The notes under the pieces: model-generated
Databases searched by the model: none
What the model was told of the DNA's origin: nothing
What the model saw: the letters and a program-made list of their open reading frames with translations, nothing else
Shown here: positions 1-5,402 of the stretch, in pieces
How the letters are laid out: every line of letters begins with the position of its first letter
Position numbering within the stretch: position 1 is the stretch's first letter
DNA from: DATAMF01 sp964472565
GTDB lineage: Bacteria; Chloroflexota; Anaerolineae; Aggregatilineales; Aggregatilineaceae
Length of the DNA stretch: 5,795 bases
NCBI GenBank assembly: GCA_964472565.1
Contig: CAYYNB010000262.1
Location: forward strand, 1 to 5,795
Direction: 5' to 3'
Program-made: the position numbers and the translations under genes

Positions 1-903
1 CTGCTGCCCAGCCCAACCGGCTTTTTTGTCGCCGAAAATACCCAGGTCGCCAATTACCAGCCGCCGCCCGAAGAAGTGCCGCTCAGCCCGCACGCCTACG
101 ATCATTTCTGGTTTGTGCGCCCTGCCGACGCCAGCGCCAACAGTGAATCGCTGTTTAACTATCCCTTCGGCTCCGACGGCCCCCAGAACGATTGGCGTGT
201 CCATGCCGGGATCGACCTGCCCAACCCGGTTGGCGAAAAAGTCTACGCGGGCGGCGCGGGCACCGTGATTTACGCCAACGATGCCCGCAGCGTCATTCCC
301 TCCACCGATCTCGACGTCTACAGTTCCTACGGCAACTGCGTCCTGATCGAATACGATTATGGCTATCGCGGTCAGCGGATCTGGCTGCTCTACGCCCACA
401 TGGCAACCCTGCTGGTCGAAAAAGGCCAGCATGTTGAACAGGGCGACGTGATCGGTTTGAGCGGCGGCACGGGCGATGTCAGCGGCCCCCATGTGCATAT
501 GGAAGTCCGCATGGGCACCAACAGTTATTTTACCGTCTATAATCCCCTGCTCTGGATCGCCCCCTGGACCGGGTATGGCGTCGTCGCGGGCAGCGTCACC
601 CGTTCCGACGGCTCGTGGGTGGAGGATGTCACCGTCACCCTCAGCCAGCGCGGGCGCATCAAGCAGACCACCACCACCTACATCGGCATCTGGAAGCCCA
701 ATCTCCGCACCTGGCACGTCCAGGCCGACCCTGCCTGGCAGGAAAATTTCGTGCTGGGTGACGTGCCCGAAGGGGATTATGTCATCAGCGTCACCGTCGA
801 GGGCAAGCGTTTGGAGCAGAATATTACGGTAGCTGCCGGAACCACCAACTTCGTGAGCCTCGGCTTACCTATCGCCGCCACGCCGCAGCCAGTCGAGGAT
901 TAA
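1..903 (+). CDS. M23 family metallopeptidase (peptidoglycan endopeptidase), 5'-truncated, with C-terminal beta domain
   Basis: The frame is open from the first base, so the N-terminus, including any signal peptide, lies outside the window; 300 codons are visible. Numbering from the left edge, the M23/LytM zinc site is complete: H68 and D72 in HAGID, H133 in YAHM, and H164 and H166 in GPHVHME. By family knowledge H68, D72 and H166 bind zinc, and H133 and H164 act in catalysis. Such enzymes cut peptide cross-links in peptidoglycan outside the membrane. Residues about 191-290 (GSVTRSDGSWVEDVTVTL, then GDVPEGDYVISV) resemble a carboxypeptidase-regulatory-like or other Ig-like beta domain, which may place the enzyme on the wall. 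The protein ends in a short Pro/Thr tail. The GTG at 76 could be read as a start, but in-frame coding continues upstream and the site has no convincing ribosome binding site, so I treat the gene as partial. All catalytic residues are present, so it is probably active. The exact cleavage specificity cannot be told. Confidence 0.93.
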   Translation: MLPSPTGFFVAENTQVANYQPPPEEVPLSPHAYDHFWFVRPADASANSESLFNYPFGSDGPQNDWRVHAGIDLPNPVGEKVYAGGAGTVIYANDARSVIPSTDLDVYSSYGNCVLIEYDYGYRGQRIWLLYAHMATLLVEKGQHVEQGDVIGLSGGTGDVSGPHVHMEVRMGTNSYFTVYNPLLWIAPWTGYGVVAGSVTRSDGSWVEDVTVTLSQRGRIKQTTTTYIGIWKPNLRTWHVQADPAWQENFVLGDVPEGDYVISVTVEGKRLEQNITVAAGTTNFVSLGLPIAATPQPVED

Positions 904-1025
904 CCTACGATTACTCAATGTTTGGCCCCAGGCCCGTTGCCTTTACCGCCCTGATTAGCTACACTCCACGCATCTGTGGGCGGTTGGTTAGAGTTGTTGT
1001 CATCAATTTTGAGGAGAATTTTTGC
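904..1025 (+). promoter_or_regulatory. Intergenic leader with a weak candidate promoter for the PPC/YfaP repeat protein
   Basis: No gene fits this 122-nt gap. A possible sigma-70 promoter is TTGCCT at 937-942 and TACACT at 960-965, with a 17-bp spacer and four of six matches in each box. No intrinsic terminator is visible after the M23 gene, so read-through from upstream is also possible. A small 4-bp hairpin (966-979) is too weak to interpret. Confidence 0.35.
1011..1016 (+). promoter_or_regulatory. Ribosome binding site fixing the start at 1026
   Basis: GAGGAG lies 9 nt before the ATG at 1026. The frame is also open back to an ATG at 918, but that would place 36 residues ahead of a classic signal peptide and has no good Shine-Dalgarno sequence. 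The site therefore decides the start. Confidence 0.85.
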
Positions 1026-3104
1026 ATGAAGCGAAAACGCCTATTCTTCCCCGTCGTCCTGGGGATCGTGCTCAGCCTGTACGCCTTGACGGTCCATGCT
1101 CAGGACGGCACAGGCAGTCGTCAGGTTTCGGTCGGTGATGTCATTACCGCCACGCTGGACGCCAACACTATTTCACAAACATATACCTTGCCTGCCAGCG
1201 CGGGAGATACGGTTTCTATCGAAGTCACCACCAAAGTCGCAGACCTTACCCCGGTGCTAATCATGACCGATCAGCGCGGCAACATCGTCGCCCAGGACCT
1301 GGATATTTCCAGCCCAGCCCAGGCGACCATTACCGATTTCAGCGTTCCCACCAACGGCACCTATTACATCACCGTCCTGCGCGGCACCGGGGCCGGTGGT
1401 GACGCCAGCGGCGGCTTTACCCTGCGTCTTTCCGGCATTCAGCAGGTCGGCGGCGCGACGGTGAACCTGACCAACGGCGGCCTGGACTTTGAGCTGGTCT
1501 GGAGTGCCGCCGTCAATCTGAATCTCGAAGTGCGTGATCCGGTGGGCGGCACAGTCCACGCCTTCAACACGGGCACCGCCAGCGGCGGCACGCTTGCCGA
1601 AGATGTGAACGTGAACTGCGATACCGCTACCACCGACAGCCCCACCGAAACCATTTCGTGGCCCACCGGTGATGTTCCCGGCGGCAGCTATGAAGTGATC
1701 ATTTACTATCTTGATGGCTGCGCCGTCGGTGGTCCCCAGCAGTTCACGCTCGATCTGAGCGCCAACGGTGACACCGCCCAGACCATCAACGGCACCATCA
1801 ACCCCGGCCAGCGTTATCTTGCCCGGCTGGTCCTTGCCCCCGACGCCTCGTGGCAAACCACCAACGGCGGCGTGAATGCGGGCCTTGATGTGACCGTCTT
1901 CGGTAATGAAATCGCCAATGCCGCCCCGGTTGCCGTCGGCAGCACCGTCTCCGGCCAGATCACAAATGGCGCGCCCGCCCAGGCCTACACCTTCGACGCC
2001 ACCGCCAACTCCACCGTTGACATCACCCTGCAAGCGCAGTCCGGCAGCCTGGACACCTATCTCGCGCTGCTCGCCCCCGATAACACCGTGCTCGTGGTCA
2101 ACGATGACGCCAACGACGACACCACCGACTCCTTCATCCAGCGGAATCTGGTCGTCGATGGCACCTACACCATCATCGCCACCCGCTACGGTTTGACCAT
2201 CGGCGGCACCGAAGGTGAATATCGTCTCACCGTCAATACCGCCACAGCGGGAACCACCGGAACCCCGGCACCGGGCGAAACAGCGATCCCTGGCGAATCG
2301 ACTCCGACTCCGCTGCCCGAAGGCTCGATTGAAGTCAGCCTCACCTGGGCCACCAACGCCGACTTACAGCTTCAGGTCCGTGACCCCGCTGGTGATACCG
2401 TCTACGATGATGAGCCGTCCATCCGCAGCGGCGGCGTGCTCTACGAAGATGGCAACGTGGGCTGTCTGAACACAACGACCTCCCCCACCTCCTACATCTA
2501 CTGGCCGCCGAATCGTCTCGATCCCGGCATCTATGAAGTCGAAGTCTGGTACCAATCCCAGTGCGAAGACACCGCCCCGGTCAACTTTGCGCTGAGCGTC
2601 AACGTGAACAACCAGACCGTCATCAATTCTACCCCGCTCCCGATCAATCTCGGCGCGCGTTACATGGTGACATTTGAAGTCGCGCCCGATGGTACCGTGA
2701 CCACCGGCTCCGCCGACTTCTTCGATATGACCAACCCGGCAGCGCTCAATTACCAGGCGCAGGCCGCGTCTGCCGTGCCGCTGACCTACGGCCAGTCCGT
2801 CACGGGCAGCATCACCACCGCCGACCGGTTCCGCCTCTACTCCTTTGAAGGCGAACAGGGCGACAAAGTGACCATCGGCCTCAGCAACAGCGGTGGCAAT
2901 CTTGACACTGCCGTCTTCCTGATCTCACCCGAAGGCATTCTGGTGGCCTACAACGACGACGTAGAAGCCGGCACCAACTCCGACTCGGTGATCAGTAATG
3001 TATCCCTGCCTTCGTCAGGAACCTATCTCATCGTCGCCACGCACTACGGCCTGCACGTCGGCGGCACGACGGGCAACTATACGCTGGACTTGCGCCAGCA
3101 GTAA
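1026..3104 (+). CDS. Exported multi-domain protein with three PPC-like and two YfaP/DUF2135-like beta domains
   Basis: The protein has 692 residues. A Sec signal peptide spans residues 1-25: KRKR, a hydrophobic core, then VHA before QDG. The domains in order are PPC-like 1 (about 33-137), YfaP/DUF2135-like 1 (about 150-281), PPC-like 2 (about 302-403), a Thr/Pro/Gly-rich linker (about 404-433), YfaP-like 2 (about 434-567) and PPC-like 3 (about 584-692). PPC-like 2 and 3 share LDT, NDD and GTY..IAT.YGL..GGT.G.Y, and their Asp/Asn-rich turns could bind calcium. The YfaP-like pair share L.W....L.L.VRDP, SGG, EDGNV-type turns and YEV..WY. The only four cysteines are C198/C232 and C480/C513, one pair per YfaP-like domain, suggesting disulphides outside the membrane. 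No catalytic domain, sortase motif or C-terminal membrane anchor is visible. PPC domains usually accompany secreted proteases, but none is fused here. A binding, wall-associated or structural role is plausible but unproven. The terminator immediately downstream ends the unit. Confidence 0.9.
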   Translation: MKRKRLFFPVVLGIVLSLYALTVHAQDGTGSRQVSVGDVITATLDANTISQTYTLPASAGDTVSIEVTTKVADLTPVLIMTDQRGNIVAQDLDISSPAQATITDFSVPTNGTYYITVLRGTGAGGDASGGFTLRLSGIQQVGGATVNLTNGGLDFELVWSAAVNLNLEVRDPVGGTVHAFNTGTASGGTLAEDVNVNCDTATTDSPTETISWPTGDVPGGSYEVIIYYLDGCAVGGPQQFTLDLSANGDTAQTINGTINPGQRYLARLVLAPDASWQTTNGGVNAGLDVTVFGNEIANAAPVAVGSTVSGQITNGAPAQAYTFDATANSTVDITLQAQSGSLDTYLALLAPDNTVLVVNDDANDDTTDSFIQRNLVVDGTYTIIATRYGLTIGGTEGEYRLTVNTATAGTTGTPAPGETAIPGESTPTPLPEGSIEVSLTWATNADLQLQVRDPAGDTVYDDEPSIRSGGVLYEDGNVGCLNTTTSPTSYIYWPPNRLDPGIYEVEVWYQSQCEDTAPVNFALSVNVNNQTVINSTPLPINLGARYMVTFEVAPDGTVTTGSADFFDMTNPAALNYQAQAASAVPLTYGQSVTGSITTADRFRLYSFEGEQGDKVTIGLSNSGGNLDTAVFLISPEGILVAYNDDVEAGTNSDSVISNVSLPSSGTYLIVATHYGLHVGGTTGNYTLDLRQQ

Positions 3105-3117
3105 CCAAACCACTTCA

Positions 3118-3143
3118 GAGGGGCCGCGCGCCCCTCTTTTTTT
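3118..3143 (+). terminator. Rho-independent terminator after the PPC/YfaP gene
   Basis: GAGGGGC (3118-3124) pairs with GCCCCTC (3130-3136) around the 5-nt loop CGCGC, giving a 7-bp GC-rich stem followed directly by seven T (3137-3143). It starts 14 nt after the stop codon and separates the surface-protein block from recA transcription. Confidence 0.93.
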
Positions 3144-3150
3144 CATCGTT

Positions 3151-3187
3151 TCCGAACAAATATTTGATCTATCCGAACACTTGTGCT
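3151..3187 (+). promoter_or_regulatory. Tandem SOS-box-like operator (candidate LexA sites) at recA
   Basis: The octamer TCCGAACA occurs at 3151-3158 and again at 3172-3179, a period of exactly 21 bp or two helical turns. Each copy opens a site resembling the Gram-positive LexA box (CGAAC-N4-GTTYG). Site 1 is CGAACAAATATTTG (3153-3166), which contains the perfect palindrome CAAATATTTG and differs from that pattern mainly by A for G. Site 2 is CGAACACTTGTGCT (3174-3187), with a good left half and a degenerate right half. Site 1 overlaps the -35 box, while site 2 fills the spacer and touches the first base of the -10, so occupancy would block RNA polymerase. LexA binding is inferred from the motif and from recA being a classic SOS gene; lexA is not in the window. 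Confidence 0.6.
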
Positions 3188-3192
3188 ATACT
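3164..3192 (+). promoter_or_regulatory. recA promoter, extended -10 sigma-70 type
   Basis: The -35 box is TTGATC (3164-3169, four of six) and the -10 box is TATACT (3187-3192, five of six), with an exact 17-bp spacer. TGC immediately before the -10 forms an extended -10 element. Transcription should begin near 3199, giving a leader of about 37 nt. The surrounding stretch is clearly more AT-rich than the flanking genes. Confidence 0.8.
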
Positions 3193-3223
3193 GTTTTTTA
3201 TCAAATCGCACCTCTCACAGGCT

Positions 3224-3230
3224 GGAGAAG
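3224..3230 (+). promoter_or_regulatory. Ribosome binding site fixing the recA start at 3236
   Basis: GGAGAAG lies just upstream of the ATG at 3236. The frame is also open to an ATG at 3164, but that codon lies upstream of the likely transcription start and inside the operator, so it can be dismissed. Confidence 0.85.
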
Positions 3231-3235
3231 TTACT

Positions 3236-4312
3236 ATGGCAAAAGATGACCGTTTAAAGGTCTTAGAAAACACCCTGGCAGACCTCACCAAACGTTTTGG
3301 TGACGGCGCAATCCTGCGCCTGGGGGATGCCGCCCATTTGCAGGTCGAAGCCATTTCAACCGGCTCACTTGCCATTGACCTTGCGCTTGGTGTGGGCGGT
3401 ATTCCACGCGGGCGCGTGACCGAAATTTATGGCCCCGAAAGTTCCGGTAAAACCACGCTCTGCCTCAGCACCATTGCCGAGGCCCAGCGTATGGGCGGTG
3501 TGTGCGCCTTTATCGATATGGAACACGCCCTCGACCCGCTCTACGCTGAACGGCTTGGCGTCGATGTGAATAATCTCTACATCTCGCAGCCCGATACCGG
3601 CGAACAGGCCCTCGAAATCACCGATGCCCTGGTGCGCAGCGGGGCCTTGGATATTGTTGTGGTGGACAGTGTGGCCGCGCTCGTTCCCCGCGCCGAAATC
3701 GAAGGCGAAATGGGCGACAGCCATGTCGGTTTGCAGGCCCGCCTGATGAGTCAGGCCCTCCGCAAATTATCCGGCGTCATCAAACAGACCAACACCTCCG
3801 TGCTGTTCACCAACCAGCTCCGCGAAAAAGTCGGCGTGATGTTCGGCAATCCCGAAACGACATCCGGTGGCCGCGCCCTGCGTTTTTATGCCAGCGTGCG
3901 CATCGACATTCGCCGCATCCAGGCCATCAAGCGCAAGGATGAAGTCATCGGCAACCGCACCCGTATCAAAATCACCAAAAACAAGGTCGCCCCGCCCTTC
4001 CGTCAGGCCGAAGTCGATCTGATGTACGATCACGGCTTCAGCAAGGAAAGCGAAGTCATCGATCTCGGTGTCGAAAGCGGCATCGTCGAAAAGCGCGGGG
4101 CCTTCTTCCGCTACAATGACGGTCTGATCGGCCAGGGCAAAGAAAACGCCAAACAATATCTGGTCGAAAATCCCGAACTCACCCGCGAAATCGAACTGCT
4201 CATCCGCCAGTCCTTCGACATCATGCCGCTCGTCGGCAAAATCGGCGCGAGCGCCAATGAAGAAGAGAGCGGTGGTGGTGACGAAGAAACCCTGGGTGAA
4301 GACGACGTGTAG
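3236..4312 (+). CDS. recA: Recombinase RecA
   Basis: RecA is the ATP-dependent strand-exchange protein of homologous recombination. It forms filaments on single-stranded DNA and, as the SOS co-protease, promotes LexA self-cleavage. The 358-residue protein starts MAKDDRLKVLENTL and is complete. Landmarks fall at E. coli numbering: Walker A GPESSGKTT (66-74), catalytic E96 in DMEHALD, Walker B LDIVVVD ending at D144, and the L2 DNA-binding loop around GVMFGNPETTSGG (200-212), with F203 present. The tail from about residue 341 is acidic (NEEESGGGDEE..GEDD), as expected of the autoregulatory RecA C-terminus. There is no intein or frameshift. The gene has its own promoter with SOS-like operators and is insulated from the upstream gene by a terminator. 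No recX follows, and the next gene is a DUF1848 protein after a 121-nt gap. The identification is secure. Confidence 0.99.
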   Translation: MAKDDRLKVLENTLADLTKRFGDGAILRLGDAAHLQVEAISTGSLAIDLALGVGGIPRGRVTEIYGPESSGKTTLCLSTIAEAQRMGGVCAFIDMEHALDPLYAERLGVDVNNLYISQPDTGEQALEITDALVRSGALDIVVVDSVAALVPRAEIEGEMGDSHVGLQARLMSQALRKLSGVIKQTNTSVLFTNQLREKVGVMFGNPETTSGGRALRFYASVRIDIRRIQAIKRKDEVIGNRTRIKITKNKVAPPFRQAEVDLMYDHGFSKESEVIDLGVESGIVEKRGAFFRYNDGLIGQGKENAKQYLVENPELTREIELLIRQSFDIMPLVGKIGASANEEESGGGDEETLGEDDV

Positions 4313-4342
4313 TCGTACCTGACACAAGCGCCTTCCTCGCGC

Positions 4343-4399
4343 CATATCACCCACCAGATGTTTTTCTCCATACCGTGGAGAATGTGGGTGGGTGATATG
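4343..4399. repeat. Long two-part inverted repeat (hairpin) downstream of recA
   Basis: CATATCACCCACC (4343-4355) and GGTGGGTGATATG (4387-4399) are perfect 13-bp inverted arms. Inside them, TTCTCCA (4364-4370) pairs perfectly with TGGAGAA (4376-4382) around the 5-nt loop TACCG. The two stems are separated by an asymmetric internal loop of 8 and 4 nt. No T-tract follows on either strand, so it is not a standard intrinsic terminator. Possible roles are 3'-end protection of the recA mRNA, processing or attenuation ahead of the next gene, or a REP-like or small mobile-element-derived palindrome. The sequence does not choose between these. The rest of 4313-4433 shows no gene and no convincing promoter. 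Confidence 0.85.
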
Positions 4400-4422
4400 T
4401 TGAACCTGTTTACCCGCCAAAC

Positions 4423-4426
4423 GAGG
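4423..4426 (+). promoter_or_regulatory. Ribosome binding site of the DUF1848 gene
   Basis: GAGG stands 7 nt before the ATG at 4434 and 24 nt after the end of the hairpin, so the hairpin itself does not cover it. Confidence 0.7.
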
Positions 4427-4433
4427 TTGCCCT

Positions 4434-5372
4434 ATGCCCCAGCCCCAGCCCGCCATCATTTCCGCCAGCCGCCGCACCGACATTCCTGCCTTTTATCTGC
4501 CCTGGTTTCTCAACCGCCTGCGCGCGGGGATAGTCCGCTACCCGAATCCCATCTCCGGCAAGCCGATCACCATCTCCCTCCAGCCCGACGCCATCCACAG
4601 CATCGTGTTCTGGTCCAAGCACTATGGCAGCTTCCTGAAGCATTGGGCTGACGTAACCGCGCTGGGCCATCCCTTCATCTGCCACTACACCATCACCGGC
4701 CTCCCACGCCAGATCGAACCCTACGTCCCCGACTGGACTCAGGAAGTCGAAATCTTCCGCCAGCTTGCCGCCCGCACCAGCCCGCGCCATGTCCAATGGC
4801 GTTTTGACCCCATGATCTTTGCCGCTGGTCTGGATGCCGCGTATTATCTGAACCGCTTCCGCGAGATCGCCGCGTCTCTGGCGGGTTACACCACCCGCTG
4901 TTATTTCAGTTTCGCCACGCTCTACGGCAAAGTGGAGCGTCGTTTACAGCAGGCGGGCATCCCCTACACCGACCCGCCCCTGGACGAAAAGCGCGCCCTC
5001 ATCAGCGACTTAGCCGCCGTTGCCGCCGATCACGGCATCACCCTGTACGCCTGCTGCCAGGAGCATCTCATTGCAGGTCGCGTCTTAAAAGCCCACTGCA
5101 TCGACGGCGATCTGTTGGCCGAGCTGTTCCCCGAACGCGCCCAACATTTTGCCGCCCAGCCCTCCCGCGCCGCATGTGGCTGTGTCGCCAGCCGCGACAT
5201 CGGCATCTACGAAACCTGTCCCTACGGCTGCCTGTATTGTTACGCCAACCAGAGCCATGCCCTCGCCGTCAAAAACCGCGCCGCCCACAACCCGCTGGAC
5301 GAAGAGATAGTCACTTCCCAAAAACTACCATTGGCAAATCCAGCCGACATCCAATATAATTCCTCGACCTGA
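4434..5372 (+). CDS. DUF1848 family protein with C-terminal radical-SAM-like cysteine motif
   Basis: The 312-residue protein is recognised as DUF1848, a family without an established function as far as I know. Family-like signatures are ISASRRTDIPAFY (9-21), IVFWSKH (57-63), QWRFDP with R123 and D125, CIDGDLL starting at C222, and the C-terminal block CGC..SRDIGIYETC. The cysteines C262, C266 and C269 form CPYGCLYC, which is CX3CX(aromatic)C, the exact spacing that holds the [4Fe-4S] cluster in radical SAM enzymes; C248 and C250 form a nearby CxC. In classic radical SAM proteins this motif is near the N-terminus, so here the fold would be permuted or the cluster would serve another role. There is no signal peptide or membrane segment, so it is probably cytoplasmic. 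The last 25 or so residues look like a variable tail, and their DNA carries the promoter of the next gene. The gene has no evident promoter of its own and may be read from recA through the hairpin. Family assignment is confident; an iron-sulphur role is inference. Confidence 0.88.
   Translation: MPQPQPAIISASRRTDIPAFYLPWFLNRLRAGIVRYPNPISGKPITISLQPDAIHSIVFWSKHYGSFLKHWADVTALGHPFICHYTITGLPRQIEPYVPDWTQEVEIFRQLAARTSPRHVQWRFDPMIFAAGLDAAYYLNRFREIAASLAGYTTRCYFSFATLYGKVERRLQQAGIPYTDPPLDEKRALISDLAAVAADHGITLYACCQEHLIAGRVLKAHCIDGDLLAELFPERAQHFAAQPSRAACGCVASRDIGIYETCPYGCLYCYANQSHALAVKNRAAHNPLDEEIVTSQKLPLANPADIQYNSST
5331..5360 (+). promoter_or_regulatory. Near-consensus sigma-70 promoter inside the 3' end of the DUF1848 gene
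   Basis: TTGGCA (5331-5336, five of six) and TATAAT (5355-5360, six of six) are separated by 18 bp. Transcription should begin around 5367, near the DUF1848 stop codon, with a leader of about 36 nt before the ATG at 5403. It is the strongest match to the sigma-70 consensus in the window. Confidence 0.75.
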
Positions 5373-5389
5373 CATCTCGGTACGAAGTA

Positions 5390-5394
5390 AAGGA
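5390..5394 (+). promoter_or_regulatory. Ribosome binding site choosing the start at 5403
   Basis: AAGGA is 8 nt before the ATG at 5403. The nearer ATG at 5398 is too close to it and its frame stops after 37 codons, so 5403 is the start. Confidence 0.75.
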
Positions 5395-5402
5395 TTAATG
5401 GT

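Noticed and set aside
918..1025. N-terminal extension of the PPC/YfaP gene from ATG 918
   Set aside because: It would bury a clean signal peptide 36 residues inside the protein, and the good GAGGAG site points to 1026.
1257..2033. 258-codon open frame on the minus strand inside the PPC/YfaP gene
   Set aside because: Its product is low-complexity and Gly/Ala/Val-rich, mirrors the codon bias of the + strand gene, and has no start signals; the + strand reading has a signal peptide and recognisable domains.
3164..3235. N-terminal extension of RecA from ATG 3164
   Set aside because: The extension overlaps the -35 box, operator and -10 box, is not RecA-like, and precedes the likely transcription start.
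4343..4399. Hairpin as a rho-independent terminator of recA
   Set aside because: No T-tract follows either arm, so the standard intrinsic mechanism is not supported, although other roles remain open.
3767..4483. 238-codon minus-strand frame antisense to recA and the start of the DUF1848 gene
   Set aside because: It is the complement of well-conserved RecA coding sequence and also crosses the hairpin; no family or ribosome binding site supports it.
4358..4651. 97-codon + strand frame beginning inside the hairpin
   Set aside because: It overlaps the DUF1848 gene in another frame, has an Arg/Pro/His-rich shadow composition, and starts within the hairpin.
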